Shown one piece after another: positions 47,473 to 59,454 of a DNA stretch of 64,000 bases (within the stretch, counting starts at the first letter, position 1; the number at the start of each line of letters is the position of its first letter). The position numbers and the translations under genes are program-made. This DNA is from Siphonodentalium dalli (Eukaryota > Mollusca > Scaphopoda > Gadilida > Siphonodentaliidae), in assembly GCA_032622095.1 (NCBI GenBank), contig CP136062.1, positions 142,244,351 through 142,308,350 on the forward strand. The letters run 5' to 3'. The notes under the pieces are model-generated. The model did no database searches. It saw only the letters and a program-made list of their open reading frames with translations, and was not told the origin of the DNA.

Positions 47473-47587
47473 GTAGTTGACTTGAACAATATTACAAGAC
47501 CAGAAAAACCAGAACACAGACGGTAAGAAAATATAAATAAATTTAACTAAACTAATTAGTGCTGGGGTATATTTTATACTAAGTAAC

Positions 47588-47871
47588 GGTGTAACACGTC
47601 ATCTCCCCCCCAGGATACTTCCCCTGCGGGGGAAGATATCCTAGGATATCTAGGAGGGGGGATTATCCTAGGATATCTCCCCCACCCTGGATATCTCCCC
47701 CCCCCCCCCATATATGACTAAAAAATAATTTCACTCATTTGATATCGTTTGACCCTGAAATGGCCTGAATTTTTTTTTTTTCAAATGAAATTATTTTTCT
47801 TCACACTTTTCATAGTTTGATCCTGAAATGGCCAGAAAAATGTCCAGGGGGGGGAGATATTCTGTTACACC
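47588..47871. mobile_element. MITE with GGTGTAACA inverted ends and C/G-rich interior
   Basis: GGTGTAACACGTCATCTCCC and the inverted GGGAGATATTCTGTTACACC delimit it. Inside are ATCCTAGGATATC palindromes and TTTGA(C/T)CCTGAAATGGCC repeated twice. Target duplication not settled. Confidence 0.65.
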
Positions 47872-48627
47872 GGTACCTGTAGTTTCCCAGGGGTTAGAGA
47901 AGGGGTTATACTGTTTGATCAATTATTACAATCTTCTGTTAATATTAACAATAATGTAAACAATAATTCCTTGATATTAAGAATGGGTTATACAAAGAAT
48001 TGAAATACTTTTAAAAGTCCTATCTAGTAATTACTAGTTATCATCTTAAATATAAGTATGATAGTAGCTAATTCTGACTGAAGAATCTTGCAATGTTTTA
48101 TCTGTAAACTACACATGTATAGGAACCAAGTCGAATTACATGTTTCAGATAACCATGATGATACAGTGAACAAATTTGTCATCAAGTTAATACGTATTGA
48201 TAGTGGGTTTCCACCTTAAAGTGGCACAGAATGTTCAGGCATAAAATTAAATAAAGTAATTGTTTGATTTTATTAGAAATTATCCACTCTGAACTGCTAA
48301 ATTTCTGTCACTCTGGTCAATCTTTGGAGAGCTCATCTGTATGTAAGTGCTTCATGTATATATGATGTTTATCTCCAGACCATGACAAACACATAACTAT
48401 GTTTAATTTGAGGCGTGAACATACTAGTAATGATGTCCATCTTCAGCACTGTAGGCGCCTATAGATGACACCTCTATAAATTAGAAAAATTCACCCCTTC
48501 AAAATGCAACTTAATGTTTCATTGTCAAAACATTGAACTTTTTGAGAGATCAATACCCTGAACTGAGCGTAACTTTATCAATCACATCAATTGTTTAAAA
48601 TTCTGTTTTTTTCTCAAATTGTTTCAT

Positions 48628-48715
48628 TAAAGGGACCCAAGGCCTTCGAAGTCATTTCATGCGAAATAATATAAATTTTATAAAAGTCTGTAAAACAACT
48701 ATCATGAAAAAAGTA
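48628..48715 (+). repeat. Short dispersed repeat, inverse of 45303-45378
   Basis: TTAAAGGGACCCAAGGCCTT start; GTCTGTAAAACAACTATCAT end. Confidence 0.65.
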
Positions 48716-48990
48716 CATATAAATTAGATCAATTTCTTTCTCAAAAGCAATCGATCAGCACACAATATGTCTTTAATAAGCAATTAAAACGAAAAGTTCT
48801 CCTCAGAAAATCATGGTAGAAAAGAAGTGATCCTGATTCGTAGATGTACATGTAGATAAAATTATATTAATATTACTTGGTAGATGCAATTATGCCACAG
48901 AAGTAGCGTATCTTGATCAAGTATGTTTTTTTATCACTTGTTAATCCAAAGATGCCAAAACAGTTGTTGGCTATAAAACTGGTAAAACAA

Positions 48991-49245
48991 CCCGTCCATG
49001 ACTGGAGCTTCTTGAAATTTTGCGAAAACCCTGTGCCAATGCATTCTCTTATACATGCAAGTCTCCCATAGGGAGTCTCGCATATATAAGAGAATACTTT
49101 GGCCTAACAATATGTGCCATGACCTTGCAAGCCAGTGCATTCTCTTATATATGTGAGGCTCCCTATGGGAGACTCGCATATATAAGAGAATGCACTGGCA
49201 AAAGGTCTTTAATGTTGCAGCAGCACAGCTCCTGTCATGAAAGGG
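48991..49245. mobile_element. Double-palindrome TTAA MITE (subfamily b), copy 1 of the 49-59 kb cluster
   Basis: Ends CCCGTCCATGACTGGAGCTT and the inverted AGCTCCTGTCATGAAAGGG. Flanking TTAA has decayed to ACAA and ATAA. Palindromes with GCCAATGCATTCTCTTATA and GCCAGTGCATTCTCTTATA arms and a TCCCATAGGGA centre. Confidence 0.85.
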
Positions 49246-49560
49246 ATAAAAACACACTGGTATGTGTAACTGTAAACTGTTATGGGACAAACAACAACCA
49301 AAACTGAGATAATTTCTTTCACCATGTCAATGTCACATGACCGTATGCATACTAATCAGATGTGCGGTGAAGGTCATTCTGGTAAGTTTGGCAAAATATA
49401 TAATCTTTGTAGAGTTGTCTATCCTGGAAACATTAACCTGCAAGATAACTGTTTGCAACTTTCTGTGCATGTTTTATAATTATTTACTAGTTCCCCTTGA
49501 TAAGTTCATTGATACGCAGCTATGGAAGTTTTGAATATCCTCTATGTTTTGCATACTTAA

Positions 49561-49795
49561 CCCTGAGAGCTGAACTGGTGCAACATTAAACATCCTGTGC
49601 CAGTGCATTCTCTTATATATGCGAGTCTCCCATAGGGAGCCTTGCATATATAAGAGAATGCACTGGCTTACAGGGCAAGGTAAAGATCTATTCTCTTATA
49701 TATGTGAGGCTCCCTATGGGAGACTCGTATATATAAGAGAATGCATTGGCACAGGTTTTTCACCAAATTGCAGGAAGCTCTTAGTCATGGAAGGG
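49561..49795. mobile_element. Double-palindrome TTAA MITE (subfamily b), copy 2
   Basis: TTAA 49557-49560 and 49796-49799. First palindrome has GCCAGTGC/GCACTGGC arms and the second ends GCATTGGC. The second palindrome has lost the outermost part of its left arm. Confidence 0.85.
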
Positions 49796-50344
49796 TTAAA
49801 CAATGCATACATTATGCTGAGATAGGACCGCATGAAGAAATACCTTTACAATTAAACAAAATGTGCACAGAAAGGCGCAGATGGTTATCTCGTTAACATT
49901 TCCAGGATATATAACTATGCAAAACCTACAAAAAATACACCATTCTCCTTATATTAATGTGTAAAAAACCATAACCCTGCCAGACCTACTAAAATGTGTG
50001 GCACTGACTGGTATTAAAAGGAGACGGAGGAGATATCTTCCCCCTAAAATGTGTCATCTTTCCTAGAGAGAAGTAACTTCTCTGCTACCCCAGCATACAT
50101 GTGTCCACATAATGTATTCACTTAAAATGACATTCATGTGTAATTAATGGAGTGCTTACTGATTATGATGGGAAATGAGTTTTACTTTTGAATGCTTAAT
50201 ATGTTTTGGCCATAGATAAGAATCGCTGAATTTGGGATGTAAAATTGAACTTCAGACATTATGAATTCTCTCTGATAACAGTCCACTTCTCCATAATAGA
50301 TAGAGATTTTAGACTTCTAAGTTTATCCATCGTGTGTAATACAG

Positions 50345-50556
50345 TTATTCATGATAAACAATCTATTTGTGATGCTGAATTAGAAACCCTGACACCGTAT
50401 TCCACACCCAATGACGTGATGTACATGTATTCAAAGAAATCCAAGCCAATGAATACATATTGTTGTAAACTACAATTAGAATACAAGCCGGAACAATTTC
50501 AATTTGACGTTATTGCCAAGAGCGATAACGTACATTATGTCGATGAACCGTTTCGG
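50345..50556 (+). CDS. Candidate internal exon, gene unknown
   Basis: AATACAG at 50338-50344 could be an acceptor and GTGATA at 50557 a donor. The enclosed frame is open for 70 codons (SICDAELETLTPYSTPNDVM, YCCKLQLEYKPEQFQFDVIA, NVHYVDEPFR) and its composition is more protein-like than surrounding DNA. It stops soon after the donor. No family recognised. Its end phase (0) does not match the start phase of the candidate exon at 53627, so they would not be adjacent exons. Confidence 0.3.
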
Positions 50557-50765
50557 GTGATAGACAGATAATTACTGGTTTTTCATCAGACTTAAACCAC
50601 AATAAAGATAGTTATAGTATCAATGATAGTTGCTGTTTAGATTTATCTGACACAGTGTGGAATAAATACAGAACACAACTTGCATCATAAATTATAATCA
50701 TTTATCTAACTTGGTGCAGACAGCTGCCACAGTTCACTGAAGCTTCACTTTCATGAAATATTATA

Positions 50766-50973
50766 CAGTAATGCTCTAATTAATCGACTCCTTAAACACA
50801 GCAGAATTATGGGAAACTTTTCAGTATTAAGTCAGAAATTGGCTTGTTGCCATTCATCGGAAAGCTCTCAGAGCTTTCCGATGAATGGCAACAAGCCATA
50901 TTTCCGACTAAATCCTGAAAAGTTACCCATAATTCTGCTGTGTTTAAGGAGTCGTTTAATTAGAGCATTACTG
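50766..50973. mobile_element. TA-flanked snap-back MITE (CAGTAATGCCC family), full copy
   Basis: Arms of about 98 bases surround GAAAGCTCTCAGAGCTTTC. TA at 50764-50765 and 50974-50975. Confidence 0.88.
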
Positions 50974-51022
50974 TATATCATTATGACGTCCGCAACTCAT
51001 TTGATAACAGATTCTTGATTAA

Positions 51023-51325
51023 CCCTTTCTAAACTGAATAGATTCTCCCATCAGTTATAAAAGTATCCACCCGAATGGTCTATTATTCATTTGGAGGGGT
51101 GTTCAGGATAAATTAGCAGACAACAGTCAGACAAGTGCTGAGGGGGGATGTTCAGAAAATATGAGTAGATGTCAGACATACGAAAAGATAATACATGCAC
51201 AGAAGAATTAATATTCATTGTTGGGAAATGTTCAGATAGTAAGTTCAACATGGTCATTTTTTATCTTATTATCTGAGCATGTCCTTAGGGAGCTATTCAT
51301 CAATGAGTATTTAGTATAGAAAGGG
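51023..51325. mobile_element. TTAA MITE family 3, long copy
   Basis: TTAA at 51019-51022; right TTAA decayed to TTGA. Ends CCCTTTCTAAACTGAATAG and ATTTAGTATAGAAAGGG. It is longer than the 42703 copy by an insert containing AGACAACAGTCAGACAAGTG. Confidence 0.78.
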
Positions 51326-51842
51326 TTGAGATGTATGTTGTGTTCTGTCTAAATCTTGAATCTAGAGATGAAGTATGTTTGCTGAAAGTAAACAGTTTAG
51401 AGTCATATTCATGCAGAGTCAATCAGATTTGATTACTCATATGTGGACCGATAATTGGTCTAATACGCTCCTAAGTACCTTCGGATTACCCCTATATAGA
51501 ATTGCGAACAATATTTCCGATTAGAGGAACAAAGGTACTCTGCTGTCGACAAACATTTCTTTTATTTCATCCTTGTTACCTTCTACATGTGTATTTATGG
51601 CAACAAACCAAATGGCATGTGGCATGAACCAAGTTTGTCTCATGGATATTAAGTACTCTTAGCATCGGAACAGTGCAGGTATGATGATAATATATAAAAG
51701 ATTGTGAATTACATATATCTTTGAACAATAAATTGTCTTAATTTAAATCACGTGGCAGTTTGCACTCCAAAATACACCTAATAACGTTCTCCTTATAATT
51801 TTTCCTGGTATCAAAATAGGTTGATAAATACCAGAACAACAG

Positions 51843-52757
51843 GGGCGTATCATTAAAAATGAGTAAAAATATAAATAAAACAAAATATGAGCGTGCCACT
51901 TTAACAAATGCATCACTATTGATATAATACGTTACAAAGCAGTTCACTATTTTGAATACCTCATAACATCTAACATACTTAGTATGTAACTTAGATGATG
52001 ATGAATTTTTTTTTTATGGACAGCACCAGATCAATGTCCATGCTTTACAACAGAAGAAAATATACCGTTGTTTCAAACTCAATATTTATCGATAAAAACC
52101 CACCTTTTGTACAAAACTTATACATGTATCGACAGATCTAATGTTAATCTGCCCAAATCAATCGCATATTTGAATCCAAGTCTCCGCTCGTTTCCTATAT
52201 TTAAGCAATAATTTCAAATTATTTTGGCATGAAAAATGAACTCAACAACATGCATGGCGAGCACACACTGAGTACACGGACCGTTGATTGGTTATGCTGG
52301 CATCATGCATATTTTGCAATTGATTTGGGCAGATTAATATTATATCTGTCGATAATTGTAGACGTTTTGTACAAAAGGTGGTTTTTTTTATCGATAAATA
52401 TTGAGTTAGAAATTGACTGTATATTTTATCCTGTAGTAAAGAATGGAAATGGATGCGGTGCTTTCTATGAATGTTTTAGTCATTGCTTGTTTCATAAGTT
52501 GTCGAACAGTAAATCCTGGAATTGTGTACTATATTTGTAAAATATAACTTTTACTCGATCGATTGGCATTGGAATTTTAGGAATCGGTCCAGGCGTGTGT
52601 GATTTATGGCCTTTAGAAGTGAGGAGTTATTTGAAACAGTAAACTCCCTTTTAACATATTATATCAATTGCGATACATTTGTTAAAGTGGCATGCTCGTG
52701 TTAAATACATTTTTTTAAATTTATATTTTTACTCATTTTTAACGATATGCCCATGTG
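51843..52757. mobile_element. Large foldback element, arms about 330-400 bp
   Basis: The left arm (51843-52175) carries ATTAAAAATGAGTAAAAATA, GTGCCACTTTAACAAATG and CTCAATATTTATCGATAAAA. The right arm (52320-52757) carries the reverse complements in reverse order. A centre of about 140 bases is unpaired. Arms have diverged by substitutions and small indels. The open frames across it are by-products. Confidence 0.85.
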
Positions 52758-53299
52758 ATCAGAACCTTCTCTCTACAGTCTACATTCATAAAATGTCCAA
52801 GAAAGACTTGTTGAAGTCATAAAAATACAACTTCAAACACAGGTGCTATCTGTATTCATCAGAATTCTGGAATTGGAAACAGAATGTCTGGAAAAGGTAA
52901 ATTGCGTTGTCTTAATAAAAAACTATGAAGAGACTTCACTCGCTGCTTTCTCTTAATTTTAGTCATCAAAATTATGTAGTATCAAAAACGTTTCAGTGTG
53001 ACGGCAGCTCTAGATATTCTTCACATGGTCTACAGTTTAAATGTTTACACAAACTAAAACATTTGAACTGGCACAAACAAAACAATCTCAAATTTATAGA
53101 AAAATACAAGAAAAAAACCCACATATTTTCAGCGCTATATCCACAAATTTGTTCAGAAATCTTCCGCAAAGTTATGTTATGAGATACCTCTTATCACATT
53201 ATGTGTAAATATATTGGTGTTCGAATGAGCCATGTCCGTTTAACAAAATGGAACTGCAAATTCACCAGGTGATCAGAACTCGAACCACCACCATTTTAA

Positions 53300-53543
53300 C
53301 CCTGGAGCCGTGCTGGTGCAACATTTTTTATCCTGTGCCAGCGCATTCTCTTATATATACGTCTCCCATAGGGAGCATTGCATATATAGGAGAATGCACT
53401 GGCTTATAATGTCAAGGTAAATATTGTTAAGCCAATGTATTCTCTTATATATGCGAGGCTCCCGATGGGAGACTCACATTTCTAAAAGTGTGCATTGGCA
53501 CAGGGTTTTCATAAAATCTCAGAAAGCTCCAGTCATGGAAGTG
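53300..53543. mobile_element. Double-palindrome TTAA MITE (subfamily b), copy 3
   Basis: TTAA 53296-53299 and 53544-53547. Palindromes partly decayed (ACTCACATTTCTAAAAGTGT on one arm). Confidence 0.85.
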
Positions 53544-53626
53544 TTAAATTTTTTAGGCATCCACTTGGTCTAGGCATCCACTTGGTCTACGGTAATTGAT
53601 AATGTGTTTTTGATCTGATTTCCTAG

Positions 53627-53751
53627 GCATAAATACGACTCAGATTATAATGTCATGACCTACAAAGGTCCAATATTAACACAGATCTTAGCGAGATATC
53701 ACACAGCGAAGGACTTGTCTTTGTACAGCACATATCTGGGTGTGTGGAATG
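53627..53751 (+). CDS. Candidate internal exon, gene unknown
   Basis: A pyrimidine-rich acceptor (GATCTGATTTCCTAG, ending 53626) and a strong donor GTGAGA at 53752 bracket a frame of 41 codons with one base over at each end. It reads [20 protein letters not shown] and then [20 protein letters not shown]. The frame stays open to 53859 if the donor is not used. Composition and splice signals are the best of any non-transposon frame in the window. I cannot name the family with confidence. It sits between MITEs, as an exon in a transposon-filled intron landscape would. Confidence 0.42.
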
Positions 53752-54439
53752 GTGAGAACCAATGCATTGAGAACGGATATCCAAACACGGTCTTCAAACT
53801 GTACCAGATAGATTTCTTCTCCCATGTTGCTTTCTCTCTCTTAAGTTGTTCAATTCCCTAGAAGTATAAATATATAGATGTATAAATATATTAATGAGAG
53901 GTGATAGCCCGGTGTGATCAGTAATTTTTTAGAATCCAAATTTTAGTTAAAGAATAAAAAATTGGATAATTATTTGAATTTTTTTTCCGAGCACCTGTTT
54001 ACAGAGAACCAGGAAACAAAGAAATATTGTTGTCTCATTTTCAAGCTAACTATCTTGTTTTTTGTTATACATTTGCCTCCTACAATGTTTTTTCTCCGTG
54101 TTTTACAGCTGGGCCAACTGGTGTGCTGTTTACTGTAAATTTTGACAAACAGAAATGTTTTCCAGTTGACGTCCCGTGATCCTTAACCCTTTGGAGAGTA
54201 TTTATAACATGACGTCATGCGTGAGTTTAATGTCAACGTCATTGCAATAATTATTAACAAATTAAAGTCAAAAGGGAGCAATAATTTGTTTTAATTGACA
54301 CATATTTTCTGTTTACATGTGCTATCATAATCTATTGCACATATACATTGGGACATTATATATTCAAAATATCTCATTTATACATCAGATGATTAATTGA
54401 AGTTATGTCTACATAAAAATGACACTTCCCGAAATGACA

Positions 54440-54603
54440 CATATGTCGTTCCACTCGCGAACTGTACAGCGATATATATGTCGTTCCACTTAAATTACGA
54501 ACCATACAGCGACATATATGTCATTCCACTCGCGAACCATACAGAGAGATATATGTCGTTCCACTCGTGAACTGCACGGCGACATATATGTCGTTCTACT
54601 CGC
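54440..54603 (+). repeat. Short satellite, about 43-bp unit, four and a half copies
   Basis: Units contain GACATATATGTCGTTCCACT and CGCGAAC(T/C)(G/A)TACAGCG. Each unit has an internal ACATATATGT palindrome. Confidence 0.9.
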
Positions 54604-54614
54604 CAAACAGTTAA

Positions 54615-54929
54615 AGGCATAGTCTGGTTAATTTCAAGTGACATTAAATTTGCCAACTTTTATGGAGTCAAGTTACTTTCACTACTGTGGAACATCGTCA
54701 ATTCAATTGAGAAAGTCAAAGTCCAACAATGTATCCCTTCTTTGCGACACGACAGAACTTTTCTGCCATTTGGATTTCTATAAGCAGGCCATAATCACTA
54801 TATTTAGAACATGCTTGGTTAGATTGCTGGAAGCCAAATTAAAAAAAAGATGGATTCACTGTGAAAATCACTCCAAGTGAAAGTGATTCTATAAACTTTA
54901 TGCTAGGTGAAAATAACTGGACTATGCCA
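54615..54929. mobile_element. TTAA MITE family 4 (315 bp)
   Basis: Ends AGGCATAGTCTGGTTA and inverted TAACTGGACTATGCCA. TTAA at 54611-54614 and 54930-54933. The second TTAA is also the left TTAA of the next element. The 80-codon open frame inside is not recognisable. Confidence 0.85.
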
Positions 54930-54933
54930 TTAA

Positions 54934-55212
54934 CCCTTTCATGATGGGAGCTGCGCTGGTGCAGCATTAAAGATCATGTGCCAGTGCATTTTCTTATAAA
55001 TGCGAGTCTCCCATAGTGAGCCTCACATATATAAGAGAATGCACTGGCTTGCATGGTAAAGGTAAATATTGTCAGGCCAATGTATTCTCTAATATAAGGG
55101 AGTCTCTCATAGAGGCTCCCTATGAGAGACTCGCTTATATACAGAATGCATTTATATACAGAATGCATTGGCACATGGTTTTCATAATATTTCAAGAAGC
55201 TCCAGTCATGGC
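54934..55212. mobile_element. Double-palindrome TTAA MITE (subfamily b), copy 4
   Basis: Starts CCCTTTCATGATGGGAGCTG directly after the shared TTAA. Palindrome 2 carries extra inverted TCTC(A)TAGAGGCTCCCTATGA sequence and a TTTATATACAGAATGCAT duplication. The right end has lost its TTAA. Confidence 0.8.
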
Positions 55213-55984
55213 GATGGCAAGCCTGGTTTCTTCTTGATAAGTGTGGAGTATGCCACTCTCAGCAGGATGCCATGCAATTAGATCCGACAAACTGTAAAAC
55301 AAGTGTTTCACAAGTGGTTTGAACTTCACACACTGCTAGCAGTGTTCCCTAAGATTCCGTACATGTACCTTAGTCACAATTGTCTCTCACCACCCATGAA
55401 AGTATTCAGTGGAAAATTTGATACATGTAGGTGTTGTCAGTATGTTGGTCATATTAAAATTTGCGGCATTGAATTTGTTGCTGCTCGGACTGACTCCTCA
55501 TTAAAGATGCTCTATATCTTTCCGGCATCACTTCCAACAACAAAGAATCTAACAAGCTTGTCTTAAAGTCATGGTTGAATTATTATGTCCATAAAGCAAA
55601 AAACAGAGAACCATCTGGTGGTACACATATTTCACTTAAAAAACATTAATTTTCAATCTAAGAACACACACATAACAGCTCAATAGTTTAATGTTATAAA
55701 AATAGCCATATGTCCCAGTTTGTGGGAAAATGTTCGGAAAGGATTATTTCCCGTTGTCTGGTCTCTCTGACCCGAAAATATTATTTTAAACCCTGACACT
55801 ATAATCATTAAGTTCAAGGAACAGATCATTAACAGAGATTATAAACTTTTTTAAAGCACCCTTTGTGTAACTGGTCTATAGATAGTGCTGTTCAATGTGG
55901 TTCCCATATAAAAGACTAGAAAATACTTGTAATATATCTACCATGATTGATCACAACATATCCCAACGACGTGTACATTGATTG

Positions 55985-56135
55985 ATCTCTTTAATGTACC
56001 AAATATGACATCCTCGCAAACAGAGAACAGATATATTTCATAGATTCATTAAATTAGATCTCTCTGGTATACCAAACATGACATCCTCGCAAACAGAGAA
56101 CAGATATAATATTTCATTGACTCATTCAATCCCGA
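55985..56135 (+). repeat. Direct repeat, about 85-bp period
   Basis: TGACATCCTCGCAAACAGAG plus AACAGATATA occur twice (56006 and 56079), each followed by TTTCAT(A/T)GA. Confidence 0.8.
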
Positions 56136-56139
56136 GTTG

Positions 56140-57178
56140 CCGAAACCCATTGAAGTCATTACTAAAAAGATGGGATATGAAGATATTGTGAAGACAGGAT
56201 GGTCAATGATACAAGCTTCTGCAATGACAATAACATCATATCTCCCTCAGCTATATTCCTAGAAATTCAATTGCTTCTGCCCATAATGACCATCAGACTA
56301 ACGACCATAACGCACTACTCCAGCTAAAAGAGAACCCGATGGATATCGCGGTCATTCATTACAGACATAATTTAATCTCACAGCTCAATCCCTTACTTCC
56401 TTATCTGCTGAAGTTGGTCACCATAATTTCTGGTAAACGAGCCACTTTTTTCCCCGTTTTTGATTATCGTATTTTTTCTATGCGATTGCCTTTGATAATG
56501 TGCAATCAGTGCTTCTCTGATATACAAATTAATGTTCTCAGATGTGATTTTGACTCAACATATTGAATTATCTGCCTGTCTTCTTAATATCCCAATTCTG
56601 TCACGATATTGCCAGAAGTATTCATCATGATGGGAAATAAACAGTGCCCTAACTTCAAAGTAACCATTATGGTTTGATGAGTTTGATAAGAATATTTACC
56701 TAGTACTGCCTAGTATAATCAGTAAAACATGATGCACTTTGAATATCTATTGGGCAGGCTTTGGATTTGTGTCTTACTGTAATCAGACAAGTCACAGGTC
56801 CCTCAGGGTCCCTGGGAAAAATACCAGATATACCAATATATACTATGCAGTGACAAAGCTCACAAGTACGATTTTTGGCAGAAACACCAACTGCCATATC
56901 CGTATTAAATTCGCGAAATTAGTCATCTCACCCAAGATATCACTCAATCTATCTTATTGTCAATGAAAACCCATATCTGTTGACATATAACACGACAAAT
57001 CAAAGGAAGCTAATTCGAGATATCGTATGGAAAACTTGCAAAATCTACTAGAAATATGGGGGTAAAACGGGTCGTCAATCTGGGTGTCAGTCTAATATAT
57101 CCTCAATAATTCTAAAAAATTGTCAACTCAGCCAAAATATACCCAAGTGTATCTTATAGGCCATAATATTTCCTTTCG
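56140..57178. other. Unannotated stretch
   Basis: Short open frames on both strands, none recognisable. Confidence 0.4.
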
Positions 57179-57182
57179 TTCA

Positions 57183-57445
57183 ACTCTTTCTTGATGGGAG
57201 CTGCACTGGTGCAGCAATAAGATCCTGTACGAGTGCATTCTCTTATATATGCAAGTCTGCCATTGGGAGCATCGCATACATGTATATAACTGAATGCACT
57301 GGCTAAAATGGTCATGGTAAATATTGTTTGGCCAATGTATTCTCTTATATATGCGAGGCTTACCCTATGAGAGACTTGCATATATAAAAGAATTCATTGG
57401 CACAGAGTTATCGCAAAATTTCAGGAAGCTCCAGTCATGGAAGAG
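57183..57445. mobile_element. Double-palindrome TTAA MITE (subfamily b), copy 5
   Basis: Left TTCA, right TTAA (57446-57449). Both palindromes are recognisable but have several unpaired changes, so it is an older copy. Confidence 0.8.
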
Positions 57446-58037
57446 TTAATATGTAACTTGACTGAGTCTATTGATGAATTTGTATAATCACTACTTACCG
57501 GACACCCAGGCATACAACCACTTTTTGTCTGTATACATATTTCACCAGTTTTCAATACAATATCTTGACTTCCCTTTGTTTGATTCTATCGAATTATACA
57601 CCAAATGAAAGGAAACTTTCATGGCCAATAAGACATATTGAAATATATTGTGACGGAAATGAACGATTTAGAGAATATATGGGGAATATATGATAGATGG
57701 TGTGTTCTTTCCAAAATAGGACTTGTGAACCTTGTCACTTGTATAGTATGTATTGGTACATCTCATGATCTGGCATTCTTCCTTAGGGGCCTGTGGGTGC
57801 AATGGCATAACAATAGCATGTGAAGCCAGAGGTATTGAGTGTTATCTTTCTGCAGTCCCAAGAGTGCACTGCCATACAATGTCACCAGCTGGGTTTCTGT
57901 GTTTATTACATGGCCAACTGACATATCCTAGTTGATGTTATCATCTCATTCTTGTCATATACATGGATAAGGGTGGAGGGGAGTTCGGGTGCGTTAAACT
58001 GTTAAGTTGGTATTCAGGCAATATGCCAACAGGAGGA

Positions 58038-58332
58038 ATGTAGCATTCTACTACATCGTCGGAAATCTCAAGCAAATCGACCGTACCACTCCATAGAAAA
58101 CATCATGTGAACTATGTTCAATTGTAAATATTTACTTCCCGATTCGGGAAGCAACTATAGGCGATAAAGTAACGAAAACGATTTCGTTATCGAGAGTCAC
58201 TGAATTTAATTAATATATAATAATGACAGTGTGTGTTGTCAGTTTGGATTTAATATTTGTAAAAATAACTACTTTGAGCAATATTATCATCCATTTCTAT
58301 TTGATCACCCTACCGGAGTGTTTTACATCACT
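58038..58332 (-). mobile_element. TTAA MITE family 2, short form
   Basis: Ends GTGTTTTACATCACT before TTAA 58333-58336. Begins at TAGCATTCTACTACATCG, the same boundary as the 30548 copy. Confidence 0.8.
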
Positions 58333-58404
58333 TTAAATGAGATACTAAATTATTTTTGTTGCTAAATTGAGTCAAATAAACATTTTGTTGTCATTGTCAT
58401 CCAG

Positions 58405-58485
58405 CACTGAGAGCTTTCTGATGAATGGCAACAAGCCATATTTCCGACTAATGTGGTTAAGGAGTCGATTATTTTGGCATCACTG
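58405..58485. mobile_element. Half of a TA-flanked snap-back MITE
   Basis: Only the right arm (GAATGGCAACAAGCCATATT ... GGAGTCGATTATT ... ATCACTG) remains, followed by TA. Confidence 0.75.
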
Positions 58486-58511
58486 TAGCTAAAGCCCTGA
58501 GTACACTTTAA

Positions 58512-58630
58512 CCCTTTCTATACTAAATGGATTATCCCACTCTGTTATAAAAGTTTACATTAGAATGGTATATTACTAATTTGGAGGGATGTTAAGGATA
58601 TATGATAGACCACCAAATTCACCCTCTGTG
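58512..58630. mobile_element. TTAA MITE family 3, left part
   Basis: TTAA 58508-58511 and CCCTTTCTATACTAAATGG, then TAATTTGGAGGGATGTTAAG. The right end was not found. Confidence 0.65.
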
Positions 58631-59057
58631 GACATCTTTCTGTTTTAAGAGGCCTCATCTTCTGAGAAGATCTATATATCTATAGCCTCATAATTAACAT
58701 TGTTTTTAGTTACTTTTACTATTCAGTTTCTATATCCGCTAATTTGCAGAAGATAAATTGCATAATTGAGATGACTTCATCTGGTGAACTTATATCTGAT
58801 CATAGCTCTCCCATAGAAGTTGAGGCTTAAACATATAATAAGGTTTCCAGAGGGTGATTTGGTAATGCTAGCCCCCTGTGCGGGATAGCATCACTAAATT
58901 AATCCTCTGGGAACCTCATTCTGCAAATGTCAGACACACTATATCCACTGCATATAATACATACTGGTATAACAGTATGGTATTGCGTGCTGACAATTTT
59001 GAGCTACTTTTATCAATGGATTATTCCCTATTCTCAACTCCCATTCAATCACTTTAA

Positions 59058-59302
59058 CCCTTCAATGACTGGAGCTTCCTGAAATTTTTGCGAAAACCAT
59101 GTGCCAATGCATTTTCTTATATCTGTGAGTCTCCTATAGGGAACCTCCCATATATCAGAGAATACGTTGGCTTTAACAATAATTACCTTGACCTTGTAAG
59201 CCAGTGCATTCTCTTATATATATGGGAGAATCACATATATAATAAAATGCACTGGCACAGGATCTTTAATGCTGCACCAGCGAAGCTATCGTCATGAAAG
59301 GG
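59058..59302. mobile_element. Double-palindrome TTAA MITE (subfamily b), copy 6
   Basis: TTAA 59054-59057 and 59303-59306. Ends CCCTTCAATGACTGGAGCTT and GTCATGAAAGGG. The second palindrome has a small deletion at its centre. Confidence 0.85.
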
Positions 59303-59454
59303 TTAAAAGCAAAATTGCAATATATTGGTAGCATGCAATGAAAAAAGAAATAATGAAAGTGTCAATGACACTGTAGCTCAACTTGGAAAGGGAATAATTT
59401 AATGTATTACAGTCAATGGAGCGATTAGGAATGTGGAAAGTTGAATGTCTATTA

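Noticed and set aside
52229-52540. 103-codon plus-strand frame
   Set aside because: Falls in the centre and right arm of the large foldback element; no family similarity.
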